The notes: a model not told the origin generated them from the letters alone. A stretch of DNA of 64,000 bases from Stutzerimonas stutzeri (GCF_002890915.1 NZ_POUT01000012.1:44093-108092); one strand, 5' to 3'; shown: positions 44,180 through 53,187, counted from the first letter of the stretch. Numbers and translations are program-made.

Positions 44180-45952
44180 CTACAGTCGTGCCGCCGCGCG
44201 GTCCAGGCGCTCGGCGAAGCCGCTGGCGTCGATTTCGCCGACCACGCGCACGTCCGCCAGCTCGTTGCCGGCCCGGTCGAAGAAGAGGATCGCCGGCGGG
44301 CCGAACAGCTTGTAACGGTCCAGCAGACCGCGCTGGGCGGCATTGCTTTCGGTGATGTCGAAGCGGATCAGGCGGTAGTCGGCCAGCCGCGGTGCTATCT
44401 GCGGATCGGCGAAGACCTCGCGTTCGATCACCTTGCAACTGATGCACCAGTCGGCATACCAGTCGAGCATTAGCGGCTGGCCGGCCGCGCGGGCCGCCGC
44501 CAGTTGCGCATCCAGCTCGGCGGGGGTCGAGACGGTGTGCCAGCCTTCGATGGCGGTGCCGCCCTGCAGCATGGCGCTGGCCCTGGGCAGTGGTCGCAGC
44601 GGATCGGAGCCGCCTTGCAGGGCGCCGACCCAGGCCGCCAGCGCGTAGACCAGCAGGGCCAGCCCGAGGAGTTGGGCCAGCTTCTGCCGCGGCGTCTTGC
44701 TGGTGAACTCCAGCGTGCCGAGGAACAGCGCGCTGCCGGCGGCGAGCAGGCCCCACAAGGCCAGTGCCGCCGGGCCGGGCAGCACGCGCTCGAGCATCCA
44801 CACCGAGACGGCCAGCAGCAGCACGCCGAAGATGTTGCGCACGCTGACCATCCAGGGGCCGCTCTTGGGCAGCAGCGCACCACCGCCGGTGGCGAACAGT
44901 ATCAGCGGCGTGCCCATGCCCAGCCCCAGGGCGAACAGCTTCAGGCCGCCGCCCAGGGCATCGCCACTGGCGCTGATGTACAGCAGTGCACCGGCCAGCG
45001 GGGCGGACACGCAGGGCGACACCAGCAGGCTGGACACCGCGCCGAGCAAGGCGGCGCCGGTGAACGAGCCGCCGCGGGCGTTGCCGGCCAGACGGTCGAG
45101 GCGGCCGCTGACGGCCTGCGGCAAGCGCAGCTCGAACAGGCCGAACATGGCCAGCGCGAAGACCACGAAGAACAATGCGAAGGGCACCAGGATCCACGCT
45201 GATTGCAGGCGTGCCTGCAGATTCAGCTCCGCGCCGAACACGCCCATCAGCGCGCCGAGCACGGCGAATCCACCAGCCATCGGCAGGACGTAGGTCACCG
45301 ACAGCAGGAAGCTGCGCAGGCCGCCGGGTTGGCCGCGCAGGACCACGCCGGTGAGGATCGGCAGCATCGGCAGTACGCAGGGAGTGAACGTCAGGCCCAG
45401 GCCGGCGAGGAAGAACAGCGCAACCGAACGCCATGACAGGCGACCATCCTCGGCGGGGCGCTCGGCGGAGGATGCGGCCGCCGGGCTGGCGCCGCCGCCG
45501 ATGGCGATCGATTCGGTCTCCGGTGGATAGCACAGGCCCTTGTCGGCGCAGCCCTGGTAGGACACCTGCAGATCGAAGGGGCGGTTGTCGGGGTTGTTCA
45601 CCGGCAACTGGATATCGAGGATGCCGTAGTAGACCTCGACCTCGCCGAAATAGTCGTCGACCTTCTGCACACCGGCAGGGAGCTGCGCTTCGCCGAGGCT
45701 GACGCCTGGCTCCGTGGTCCGGAAGGCGAAGCGGTGGCGGTAGAGGTAGTAGCCTTCGGCCGCGACGAAGCGCAGCGTGATTCGCTCGGGTGTCGCTTCC
45801 GCCAGGCTCAGGCGGAACGCCTCACGCACTGGCAGGAAGTCCGCGCTGTTGTTCAGCGCACCGCCGAAGGTAGGGCTGGGTTTGGTGTCGAACAGGCCGG
45901 CGCTGGCGGGCAGGACGAACAGCAGGAGAAGCAGACTCAGCAGACGACGCAT
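44180..45952 (-). CDS. dsbD: Thiol:disulfide interchange protein DsbD
   Basis: DsbD passes electrons from cytoplasmic thioredoxin to periplasmic DsbC/DsbG and cytochrome-maturation partners. The 590-residue product has a signal peptide, an N-terminal periplasmic domain with the Cys pair in GCADKGLCYPP, an eight-helix membrane domain with the redox Cys in FTPCVLPMLP and SPCVSAPL, and a C-terminal thioredoxin domain with WCISC. ATG 45952 (MRRLLSLLLLLF) is preferred because it opens a signal peptide; an ATG 30 nt upstream is possible. aroQ lies downstream. Confidence 0.95.
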   Translation of the reverse strand: MRRLLSLLLLLFVLPASAGLFDTKPSPTFGGALNNSADFLPVREAFRLSLAEATPERITLRFVAAEGYYLYRHRFAFRTTEPGVSLGEAQLPAGVQKVDDYFGEVEVYYGILDIQLPVNNPDNRPFDLQVSYQGCADKGLCYPPETESIAIGGGASPAAASSAERPAEDGRLSWRSVALFFLAGLGLTFTPCVLPMLPILTGVVLRGQPGGLRSFLLSVTYVLPMAGGFAVLGALMGVFGAELNLQARLQSAWILVPFALFFVVFALAMFGLFELRLPQAVSGRLDRLAGNARGGSFTGAALLGAVSSLLVSPCVSAPLAGALLYISASGDALGGGLKLFALGLGMGTPLILFATGGGALLPKSGPWMVSVRNIFGVLLLAVSVWMLERVLPGPAALALWGLLAAGSALFLGTLEFTSKTPRQKLAQLLGLALLVYALAAWVGALQGGSDPLRPLPRASAMLQGGTAIEGWHTVSTPAELDAQLAAARAAGQPLMLDWYADWCISCKVIEREVFADPQIAPRLADYRLIRFDITESNAAQRGLLDRYKLFGPPAILFFDRAGNELADVRVVGEIDASGFAERLDRAAARL

Positions 45953-46013
45953 GACGATCTCACGGTAAAGCAGTGGCGGCATGATAACCAAGCCGGGTGG
46001 CCGGCGCCCATGT

Positions 46014-46349
46014 TCAACTGTCGCTCTGCCGATCAGTTTGCAACCAAATGCTGTCGTCCTGCTCGATGCCCGGCAGGGGCTGCAGGAACTGGCCGGCACA
46101 GGGGCCTACGACGCACTCGCCCGATTCGATGAGAAACAGTGCGCCATGGGTTGCGCACTGCAGCATGCTGCCGCTCTCGTCGAGAAACCGGTCGGCCTGC
46201 CATTCCAGCGGCACGCCACGGTGCGGGCAGCGGTTGCGGTAGAGGTAGACGCGCCCCTCGCGGCGGACTGCGATCAGCTTGAGATCGGCGAGGCTGAAGC
46301 CGCGGCTCTGGCCTTCGCCCAGTTCGGATGTGGCGCACAAACGGATCAT
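46014..46349 (-). CDS. Rieske [2Fe-2S] ferredoxin-like protein
   Basis: The 111-residue soluble protein has a Rieske cluster-binding pattern: CPHRGVPLEW (Cys-X-His) and CATHGALFLIESGECVVGPC (Cys-X2-His), with YRNRCPH preceding. It lacks a membrane anchor, so it looks like an oxygenase-type Rieske ferredoxin or a NirD-like protein rather than the cytochrome bc1 subunit. No oxygenase component is adjacent. It lies 61 bp upstream of dsbD on the same strand and is divergent from phuU. Confidence 0.85.
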   Translation of the reverse strand: MIRLCATSELGEGQSRGFSLADLKLIAVRREGRVYLYRNRCPHRGVPLEWQADRFLDESGSMLQCATHGALFLIESGECVVGPCAGQFLQPLPGIEQDDSIWLQTDRQSDS

Positions 46350-46482
46350 CGAGTCCTCCCGTGTGAGCGGCGATTATCGCGCAGCGACGAGGCATGCGCA
46401 GTGGAATAAACATGCCGCGCACTGGCGGTGCCGTCGGTGGGCTTTTATCCTTCGCCGCTCATACCGTTTGGCGAAGCATTCG

Positions 46483-47520
46483 ATGGGTTCTGCCGTTTCC
46501 GCGCGCATTCTGTTCCCGGCGCTCGGCCTGCTGCTGCTGGTCGCGCTCTGGCTGTCGCTGGCGCTGGGGCCGCTGAGCCTGCCGCTGGGGGATACCCTGC
46601 GTGCCGTCCTGCGACTGCTCGGGCTGCCGCTGGCCGCGGATGGGCTGGAGCAGGCCGAACTGATCGTCGCGCAGCTCCGCTTGCCGCGGGCGCTTCTGGG
46701 GCTCGCGGGCGGAGCGGTGCTGGCCTTGTCCGGGGTGGCGATGCAGGGCCTGTTTCGCAACCCGTTGGCGGACCCGGGTTTGATCGGCGTGTCCAGCGGG
46801 GCGGCGCTGGGCGCGGCGGCGGCCATCGTCGGCGGTGCGTTGCTGGGCGGGCTGCCGGCGATAGTCGAGCCCTATGTGCTGTCGCTGTCGGCGTTCCTGG
46901 GCGGGCTCGGCGTGACCCTGCTGGTCTATCGCCTCGGACGCCGGGACGGCCAGACCCATGTCGCCACGATGCTGCTCGCCGGCATCGCGCTCACGGCGCT
47001 GGCCGGCGCCTCGATCGGGCTGTTTACCTACCTGGCCGACGATGCCACCTTGCGCTCGCTGACCTTCTGGAACCTCGGCAGCCTGAGCGGCGCCAGCTAT
47101 GGGCGCATGTGGCCGTTGCTGCTGGTCACCGGCGCGGTGGCGCTGTGGTTACCGCGCCGGGCCAAGGCACTGAATGCATTGCTGCTCGGCGAATCCGAAG
47201 CGCGCCACCTCGGGTTCGACGTCGAACGCATCAAGCGCGAGCTGGTGATCTGTACCGCCCTGGGGGTCGGTGCTGCCGTGGCTGCCGCGGGGCTGATCGG
47301 CTTCGTCGGCCTGGTGGTTCCGCACTTGATGCGCCTGCTGGTGGGGCCGGATCACCGTGTCCTGCTGCCGGCTTCGGCGTTGGCTGGCGCCAGCCTGCTG
47401 CTGCTCGCCGATATCGTTGCGCGCATGTTGCTGATCCCGGCGGAGCTGCCGATCGGCATCGTCACCGCGTTGCTCGGTGCGCCGTTCTTCCTCTACCTGC
47501 TGCTGCGAGGGCGAGCCTGA
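46483..47520 (+). CDS. phuU: Haem ABC transporter permease PhuU (FecCD family)
   Basis: PhuU with PhuV forms the inner-membrane importer of haem. The 345-residue product has about ten membrane segments and family motifs LRLPRALLGLAGGAVLALSGVAMQGLFRNPLADPGLIGVSSGA and AAAGLIGFVGLVVPHLMRLLVGPDHR. ATG 46483 has a poor ribosome-binding site. In P. aeruginosa the operon is phuRSTUVW-type, but here the receptor, haem chaperone and periplasmic binding protein genes are missing upstream, the neighbour being a divergent Rieske gene only 133 bp away. No Fur box is visible in that gap. Confidence 0.88.
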   Translation: MGSAVSARILFPALGLLLLVALWLSLALGPLSLPLGDTLRAVLRLLGLPLAADGLEQAELIVAQLRLPRALLGLAGGAVLALSGVAMQGLFRNPLADPGLIGVSSGAALGAAAAIVGGALLGGLPAIVEPYVLSLSAFLGGLGVTLLVYRLGRRDGQTHVATMLLAGIALTALAGASIGLFTYLADDATLRSLTFWNLGSLSGASYGRMWPLLLVTGAVALWLPRRAKALNALLLGESEARHLGFDVERIKRELVICTALGVGAAVAAAGLIGFVGLVVPHLMRLLVGPDHRVLLPASALAGASLLLLADIVARMLLIPAELPIGIVTALLGAPFFLYLLLRGRA

Positions 47521-48287
47521 TGCTGCGTGCCGAAGGGGTGACAGTCCGGCGTGGCGCCATAACGGCACTGCAAGGGATTCATCTGGACTTGCCGGCGGGC
47601 CAGGTGTTCGGCGTGCTCGGCCCGAACGGCGCGGGCAAGAGCACCCTGCTCGGCGCTCTTTGCGGCGAGCTTGCCTGCAGCACCGGGCAGGTCCTGCTGC
47701 ACGGGCGCCCGCTCGATGGCTGGCCGGACATCGAGCGGGCACGGCGGCTGGCGGTGCTGCCGCAGAGTTCGAGCCTGAACTTCGCCTTTCGTGTCGAGGA
47801 TGTGGTCGCAATGGGGCGATTGCCCCATTGCAGCGGGCGGGCGGCGGATGCACGGATCGTCGAGGCGGCTCTTGCGACAGCTGATGCGCTGCATCTTGCC
47901 GCACGCAGCTACCTCACCCTGTCCGGTGGCGAGCGCCAGCGGGTTCATCTGGCGCGGGTCTTGGCGCAACTCTGGCCGGGCGCCGAAGGGCAGGTTCTGC
48001 TGCTCGACGAGCCGACCTCGATGCTCGATCCGGCGCACCAGCACAGCATTCTCCAGGCTGCCAGGCGTTTCGCCGCGCAAGGGGCGGCGGTGCTGGTTGT
48101 CCTGCACGACCTGAATCTGGCCGCGCGCTACTGCGATCGCCTGCTGCTGCTCGCGGAGGGGCGCGCCCAGGCCAGCGGGACGCCGCAGGAGGTCTTGCGT
48201 GCCGAGCCGCTGCGCGCGGTATTCGGCCTGGAGGTCCTGGTGCAGCGCCATCCGGAGCGCGGCCATCCCTTGATCATCGCCCGCTGA
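47520..48287 (+). CDS. phuV: Haem ABC transporter ATPase PhuV
   Basis: PhuV powers haem import through PhuU. The 255-residue ATPase has Walker A GPNGAGKST (about 35-43), signature LSGGERQRVHLARVLAQL, Walker B LLLDEPTSMLDPAH and the H-loop VLHDLNLAARYCDR. ATG 47520 overlaps the phuU stop by one base (TGATG), so the two are translationally coupled. Confidence 0.92.
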   Translation: MLRAEGVTVRRGAITALQGIHLDLPAGQVFGVLGPNGAGKSTLLGALCGELACSTGQVLLHGRPLDGWPDIERARRLAVLPQSSSLNFAFRVEDVVAMGRLPHCSGRAADARIVEAALATADALHLAARSYLTLSGGERQRVHLARVLAQLWPGAEGQVLLLDEPTSMLDPAHQHSILQAARRFAAQGAAVLVVLHDLNLAARYCDRLLLLAEGRAQASGTPQEVLRAEPLRAVFGLEVLVQRHPERGHPLIIAR

Positions 48288-48297
48288 GGAGTTCGCC

Positions 48298-49182
48298 GTG
48301 CGCCTTTTGTTGCTGTTGGTCCTGAGTCTGCTGGCCGCCTGCCATTCGCTGCCGGAGCTGCCTGAGTGGCAGAGCCCCGAAGGGCGCGAACATGCCGACC
48401 TCGGTTCGATCGTCGACCTGCGCAGCGGCGCAACGCTGACGCCAGGGCAGTTGCTGGCCCGGCTGGAGAATGCCGAGCGATTGCTGGTCGGCGAGCGCCA
48501 CGACAATCCGGATCATCATGCCTTGCAGCTATGGCTGCTGCAGGCCCTGGCCGAGCGCCGCGCGCAGGGCAGCCTGTTGCTGGAGATGCTCACGCCGGAG
48601 CAGCAGGCGCGGGTGGACACAGTCAGGGGCGACGTGCGCGAGGGCCGCATGGCGGACGATCTGCCCGCCGCACTGGCATGGCAGGACGGCTGGGACTGGC
48701 AGCTCTACGGCCCGCTCGTGCGCCATGCGCTGGCGCAGTCCTATCCGTTGCTGTATGCCAACCTGGGGCGTGAGGACATCACCGCTCTCTATCGCGCCGC
48801 GCGGCAAGTGAATGGGCGGGCCAGCGGGGCGAGTGCGGTGCGTGATGCATTGCGGGCCCAGATCAGGGCGTCGCATTGCGACATGCTGCCCGAATCGCAG
48901 CTGCCGGCGATGCTCGCGGTGCAGCAGCAACGCGATCGGCGCATGGCCGAGCGCCTGCAGGTCGCGCCGAAGCCGGCCATGTTGCTGGCCGGGGCCTTCC
49001 ATGTGCGGCGCGATCTGGGCGTGCCGCTGCATCTGGAGGATTTGTCCGCCGGCGCGGCGCAGGTCTTGGTGCTCGCCGAGGTGGGCGAGCGGGTATCGGC
49101 CGAGCAGGCCGATTTCGTCTGGTATACGCCGGCCCAGAAAGAGCAGGACCATTGCGAGCAGCTGCGCACGCGCAAGCCATGA
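48298..49182 (+). CDS. phuW: PhuW / ChaN-family haem-binding lipoprotein
   Basis: The 294-residue product starts at GTG 48298 and has a lipoprotein signal (LLLVLSLLAAC, Cys at about residue 14) followed by the ChaN (DUF399) domain: LLVGERHDNPDHHALQ near the N-terminus and MLLAGAFHVRRDLGVPLHL near the C-terminus. ChaN of Campylobacter binds two haems between monomers. It closes the phuUVW operon, 10 bp after phuV, and is followed by the PrrF sRNA on the opposite strand, the same neighbourhood as in P. aeruginosa. Confidence 0.85.
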   Translation: MRLLLLLVLSLLAACHSLPELPEWQSPEGREHADLGSIVDLRSGATLTPGQLLARLENAERLLVGERHDNPDHHALQLWLLQALAERRAQGSLLLEMLTPEQQARVDTVRGDVREGRMADDLPAALAWQDGWDWQLYGPLVRHALAQSYPLLYANLGREDITALYRAARQVNGRASGASAVRDALRAQIRASHCDMLPESQLPAMLAVQQQRDRRMAERLQVAPKPAMLLAGAFHVRRDLGVPLHLEDLSAGAAQVLVLAEVGERVSAEQADFVWYTPAQKEQDHCEQLRTRKP

Positions 49183-49216
49183 CGGGATGTTCGATGGCGG
49201 CGACTTTTCCGCAGGC

Positions 49217-49327
49217 AAAAAAAGACCCGGCAGAGCCGGGTCAAAACCGTGATTAGCCTGATGAGGAGATAACCTGAAGACCCGACTGCCTGGAGTCTTC
49301 AGCTATCGACTGACCTCGCGATCAGTT
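49217..49327 (-). ncRNA. prrF: PrrF iron-responsive small RNA (single copy)
   Basis: PrrF is the Pseudomonas counterpart of RyhB: made in iron limitation, it represses iron-containing proteins. The minus strand from about 49327 begins AACTGATCGCGAGGTCAG and continues with the sequence I recognise as PrrF core, ending in a terminator GACCCGGC-TCT-GCCGGGTC (49224-49242) with seven T (49217-49223). Length is about 111 nt. The place between phuW and cbpA is the prrF1/prrF2 locus of P. aeruginosa, which has two tandem copies and the longer PrrH; here only one copy is present. Confidence 0.92.
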
Positions 49328-49332
49328 GTGTT

Positions 49333-49361
49333 AATAATAACAATTCTCATTTGTGTGTCAA
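49333..49361 (-). promoter_or_regulatory. prrF promoter with overlapping Fur box
   Basis: On the minus strand: -35 TTGACA (49361-49356), 16-bp spacer, -10 TATTAT (49339-49334), start predicted at 49327. AATGAGAATTGTTATTATT (49351-49333) between and over the elements matches the 19-bp Fur consensus at 11 positions, as expected for iron repression. Confidence 0.85.
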
Positions 49362-49409
49362 CCGCCTTTCTAAAAATATTCTCCGCGTTCCCGGGCGGCC
49401 CGTTTGGGG

Positions 49410-50207
49410 CTATGCCGGTACGCCGACCCGCAGCTGGGTGACTTCCTTGTTCAGCAGGTCGATGCGGCGGGCCATGCTTTCGATGAGGCTGTGGGCGATG
49501 CGCGGGTTGCTCTGCGTCAGCCCCAGGAACTGCTCCTTGGGGATGACCATCACCGTGCAGGGTTCGCGGGCGATCACCGTGGCGCTGCGGCGCTCGCGGG
49601 TGAAGACGGCCATGGCACCGAAGATCTCGTCCTTCTGTACGTCGCCAACCTTCTGCCCATCGACGATGGCATCGGCCTGGCCTTCGATGATGATGAAGAC
49701 GTTGTCCGCTTCGTCGCCCTGGCGGATCAGCTCCTCGCCGGCGGCGAAGTGCTTGAAACCGGTGGCAGGACGGATTTCCGGCTGCTTGAGGCGGGCGAGG
49801 GCATCGGAGAGCAGTGCGGTGTGGCCGATCAGGTACTGGGTGAACAGTTCCTGGCGGTGTTCGTCGGCGTGAATGTGCTGGAAGACCGCGCTGCGCGCGT
49901 AAGGCATCAGCCTGAGCGGCTCGTCGCTGCAATAACGCCACTCCGGCAGCTCGCTGCCCTGACGCAGGCCGATCAGGTCGCCTTCCTGCAGGTAGAACAG
50001 CGGCTTGGCGTCGATCAGGGCGTGCAGCAGGCCGGCTTCGATGATGAACAGCTGTTGTGCCGGAAGCTCGGCGCACAGATTCTCGGTGTGCTTCAGTTCG
50101 ATGCTCGGGCCGGAGGGCTGCAGGCCTTCCAGCAACTGAGCGGGGATTCCTTGCAGGCGGTTGATCAGGCGATCGGCGTAGGCCGGTTGCTCCCCGAGTA
50201 AATACAT
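49410..50207 (-). CDS. cbpA: CbpA, cyclic-nucleotide-binding domain protein
   Basis: The 265-residue protein lacks a DNA-binding domain. A cyclic nucleotide-binding fold occupies about residues 140-235 (FAAGEELIRQGDEADNVFIIIEGQADAIV, EIFGAMAVFTRERRSATVIA with the phosphate-binding cassette Glu-Arg region), followed by a short helix. The N-terminal half looks like a second, degenerate cNMP-like module. In P. aeruginosa the gene at this place, cbpA, encodes a cAMP-binding protein under Vfr control. ATG 50207 is chosen, with AAGGA 10 nt upstream. Confidence 0.85.
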   Translation of the reverse strand: MYLLGEQPAYADRLINRLQGIPAQLLEGLQPSGPSIELKHTENLCAELPAQQLFIIEAGLLHALIDAKPLFYLQEGDLIGLRQGSELPEWRYCSDEPLRLMPYARSAVFQHIHADEHRQELFTQYLIGHTALLSDALARLKQPEIRPATGFKHFAAGEELIRQGDEADNVFIIIEGQADAIVDGQKVGDVQKDEIFGAMAVFTRERRSATVIAREPCTVMVIPKEQFLGLTQSNPRIAHSLIESMARRIDLLNKEVTQLRVGVPA

Positions 50208-50313
50208 GTCGGCAAATCCTTGAACGAACGGGCGGGCGATGGGCAGGGACTCTCTCGCGCACAATAGGCTCGGCCGCAGGGCCGAGTAAATCCTGTGCCG
50301 TGGAGGTTGTGAG

Positions 50314-50583
50314 CTAGCTCTTGTTGTCGTGCCCGCCGTTCAGATGACGGTTCAGCTCTTCCTTGAGGGGCGTGGGCAGTTCCTGCCAGGGCAGGTCGCG
50401 CAAGGCGCCCTCGATTGCGTACAGCAAAACCCGGGAGGCGCCGAAACCGCGTGCCTTGACGGCCCTATAGGAGCTGACCGAGCCCAGTCGCCTGAGGTCT
50501 TCCGCCGTGTGGATGCCCGATGCGTGCAGCCATTGCACCGAGGTTTTGCCGAGATTTCGCAGAGTGAGCAGTTCATCGTGCAT
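50314..50583 (-). CDS. TfoX/Sxy C-terminal domain protein
   Basis: The 89-residue protein is a stand-alone TfoX C-terminal (helix-hairpin-helix-like) domain: LRNLGKTSVQWLHASGIHTAEDLRRLGSV, then YRAVKARGFGASRVLLYAIEGAL. Full-length TfoX/Sxy controls competence in other bacteria, but the N-terminal domain is absent, so a competence role is not implied. It lies between cbpA and a methyltransferase gene. Confidence 0.85.
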   Translation of the reverse strand: MHDELLTLRNLGKTSVQWLHASGIHTAEDLRRLGSVSSYRAVKARGFGASRVLLYAIEGALRDLPWQELPTPLKEELNRHLNGGHDNKS

Positions 50584-50621
50584 GGCGGCATCCTTACGGT
50601 GTTAAGGGCTGTCGGCGAGCC

Positions 50622-51407
50622 CTAGCGGTTTGGGTAGCCTGTCAGGAAGTGTAGCGGCCAGCGAATCCGCCGCTGGCGGTCCGGCTGGCCCCAGGCGGCT
50701 GCCAGTTGTGGCTCCAGCCGCGCCACGGGGTCCTCGCCGTTGACCCGTTGCCATTTCTTCACGGCGGACCAGGTGCGCAGATAGCCGGTGAGCTGATGGA
50801 GATTCCATTGCGCCTCGAGGGCGAAGGCGGGCGTTTCGATGCCTGCGAAGGGCAGCTGGATGTCGCGGTAGCCGGCGTCCACGCTGGCGCGCCCGTCCGG
50901 CCAGTAGCCGGCGAGGGTCGTGGCGTACAGCTGCTGGATGATGTCGTCCAATGCCGGCGTGATCTGCAGCAGGCTGTAGCACCAGGCGCAGAACAGGCCG
51001 TCCGGCTTCAGCGCCAGGCGCGCCTGGGCGAAGAACTCGGGGGTGGCGAACCAGTGCAGCGCCTGGGCGACCACCAGCAGATCCAGTTGCGCAGGTTTCA
51101 GGGGCAGTTGCTCGGCTTCGGCAACGAAGCGTTGCACGCCTGGCCAGCAGCGTTCGGCAGACAGCTGCTGCGGGCTCGCATCGCAGGCGAGCACCTGCCG
51201 GAAATGCCGGGTCAGCGGCAGGCTGGCCTGGCCGTTGCCGGCGGCCAGGTCCAGCGCCAGGTCGGTGCTCGTGCACTGATGCGCCAGCCAGGCGAACAGC
51301 GGTTCGGGGTAGGTGGGACGGAATCGGGCGTAGTCGTCGGAGTGCGCCGAGAACAGCTGGACGCTGTCGCTGGCCGGGCGGGGTGCCCGGGGTTCGCTGG
51401 CAGACAT
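50622..51407 (-). CDS. SAM-dependent methyltransferase (class I)
   Basis: The 261-residue protein has motif I LALDLAAGNGQAS (about 52-64), an acidic loop after beta-2 (ACDASPQQL), and LLVVAQALHWFA, the post-II motif of the UbiE/Tam-like methyltransferase group whose HWF pattern is typical of trans-aconitate-type and related enzymes. The substrate is unknown. It lies 38 bp upstream of the TfoX-like gene on the same strand. Confidence 0.85.
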   Translation of the reverse strand: MSASEPRAPRPASDSVQLFSAHSDDYARFRPTYPEPLFAWLAHQCTSTDLALDLAAGNGQASLPLTRHFRQVLACDASPQQLSAERCWPGVQRFVAEAEQLPLKPAQLDLLVVAQALHWFATPEFFAQARLALKPDGLFCAWCYSLLQITPALDDIIQQLYATTLAGYWPDGRASVDAGYRDIQLPFAGIETPAFALEAQWNLHQLTGYLRTWSAVKKWQRVNGEDPVARLEPQLAAAWGQPDRQRRIRWPLHFLTGYPNR

Positions 51408-51479
51408 ATTGGCTTCCCGCGGTTGATTATCGGCAGTATAGAAGCACCGCCGCGCTCTGCGTGCGGCGGTGCCTTCCGC

Positions 51480-53042
51480 TCAGAGCCCGGGCAGGTGCTG
51501 GCGGATGCTGGCGACCAGGTCGTCGAGGCTGCCGGCGTTCTGTGTATCGACCCGGCGGCTGTGCGTCAGCTCGCTTTCGCTCAGGGCCTCACGGCTGGCG
51601 CGCTGGGCCTGGACGACTTCCAGAGTGGCATCCGAAGGATCGCCGCCTTCGGCCTGGCGTTGCGCCAGCCATTGCGCGATCACCGCATCGGGCGCCTCGC
51701 AGTCGAGGATCAGGAAGGGCACGCCGGTGGATTCGGCGATCTGCCACGCCGCCTGGCGCTGCGGTTGCTTGAGGTAGGCCGCATCGATCACCACGGAGAA
51801 GCCGGCCTGCAGGGCGGCCTTGGCGAGCTGGTGCAGGCGCTGGTAGGTCGCCTCGCTGGCCTGCTGGCTATAGATGCCGGTGTCGAGCTGGCCTTGCTGG
51901 GCCTGCGGTTGTTCGCCATGCAGGCGCTTGCGTTCGACATCCGAGCGCAGGCGCACTGCGCCCAATGCCTCGACCAGGCGCAGGGCGACGTGGCTCTTGC
52001 CGACGGCGGACACGCCATGGGTGATCGCCAGGAAGCGCGAGGGAATGGCGCTGTAGCTTTCCGCCAGGTTGGCATAGCTGCGGTACTGGCGCAGGACCAC
52101 CTTGCGCTGCACCGCGTCCTGCTCCTGGTACAGGCGGAACAGGCTGACCTTGGCGCGCACCAGGGCACGGTAGGCCTTGTACAGGTTGAGCAGCTCCAGT
52201 GCGGCGTAGTCGCCGGTGCGTTCGAGCCAGCCGTTGATGAAGCGCCGGGCCTGGCACTTGAGGCCGCGGTCCTCGAGGTCCATGGCGAGGAACGCGGCAT
52301 CCGAGGCGATGTCGATCAGGCGGAATGGCTCGTTGAACTCGATGCAGTCGAACAGCACCACCTTGTCGTCGATCAGGGTCGCGTTGCCGAGGTGCAGGTC
52401 GCCGTGGCACTCGCGGATGAAGCCCTGCTGGCAACGCTGATCGAGCAGCGGACCCAGGCGCAGGATGCTGGTTTCGGTCCAGTCCTCCAGCGCGTCGAGC
52501 TGCTGCAGGTCGGCCGCTTCGCTGAGCAGCGGGCGGATCTGCTCGAAGTTCTGCCGCATCGGCGCGACGATCGCCTCGGCGCTGTTCAAGGCGTGGTCGG
52601 CCGGGACGTGGGGCGTGTTCAGGTGGAAGCGGGCGATCTGTTCGGCCAGCGCGTCGATGTGCGCGTCGGTCAGTTCGCCGCGCGCCTGCACCTCGGCCAG
52701 CAGCTGGGTTTGCGGGAATTCGCGCATCTTCAAGACGTATTCGAAGGGCTCGCCCGCGCCGTCGATCACTGGCGCTTCCGCAGAGCCGCTGATCGGCAGC
52801 ACCTGCAGGTAGAGCTCGGGCGCCATGCGCTGGTTCAGCCGCAGCTCCTCCTCGCAGAAACGCTTGCGCGCCGCGAGGGTGGTGAAGTCGAGAAAGCCGA
52901 AGTCGACCGGCTTCTTGATCTTGTAGGCATAGGCGCCGGTCAGGATCACCCAGGAGATGTGCGTCTCGATGACCCGGAAGCCCTCGACGGGATGCGGGTA
53001 CAGGGCAGGGTTCTGCAGGGCAGCGATCAGTGTCTGGCTCAC
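51480..53042 (-). CDS. Fused aminoglycoside-phosphotransferase-like and P-loop kinase protein
   Basis: The 520-residue protein has an N-terminal protein-kinase-like (APH) domain, with HGDLHLGNATLIDDKVVLFDCIEFNE (Brenner-type catalytic and metal motifs, about 225-250) and LIDIASDAAFLAMDLE, and a C-terminal zeta-toxin/gluconate-kinase-like P-loop domain starting ITHGVSAVGKSHVAL (GxxxxGKS, about 345). Such fusions are common in proteobacteria and are of unknown function; antibiotic resistance should not be assumed. GTG 53042 is chosen, with AAGGAAAG just upstream; no ATG with family similarity occurs upstream. It is divergent from mrcB. Confidence 0.82.
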   Translation of the reverse strand: MSQTLIAALQNPALYPHPVEGFRVIETHISWVILTGAYAYKIKKPVDFGFLDFTTLAARKRFCEEELRLNQRMAPELYLQVLPISGSAEAPVIDGAGEPFEYVLKMREFPQTQLLAEVQARGELTDAHIDALAEQIARFHLNTPHVPADHALNSAEAIVAPMRQNFEQIRPLLSEAADLQQLDALEDWTETSILRLGPLLDQRCQQGFIRECHGDLHLGNATLIDDKVVLFDCIEFNEPFRLIDIASDAAFLAMDLEDRGLKCQARRFINGWLERTGDYAALELLNLYKAYRALVRAKVSLFRLYQEQDAVQRKVVLRQYRSYANLAESYSAIPSRFLAITHGVSAVGKSHVALRLVEALGAVRLRSDVERKRLHGEQPQAQQGQLDTGIYSQQASEATYQRLHQLAKAALQAGFSVVIDAAYLKQPQRQAAWQIAESTGVPFLILDCEAPDAVIAQWLAQRQAEGGDPSDATLEVVQAQRASREALSESELTHSRRVDTQNAGSLDDLVASIRQHLPGL

Positions 53043-53187
53043 GGTCTTTCCTTGTTGAATTTCTTGGACGGGGCGTGCGAGTCCTCTGCGAAGCAGTCCA
53101 CACAGTCGAAAAGTCGCTGGCATTATGGCCGTTGGGCGTTGCGCTGCAAACCGCCGAGAGGCCGTCTGTCCGCTGCGGCAAAGTGCG

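Noticed and set aside
51480..53042. Aminoglycoside resistance gene
   Set aside because: The APH-like fold is shared by many kinases; the fusion to a P-loop kinase domain and chromosomal core context next to mrcB argue for a housekeeping, unknown role.
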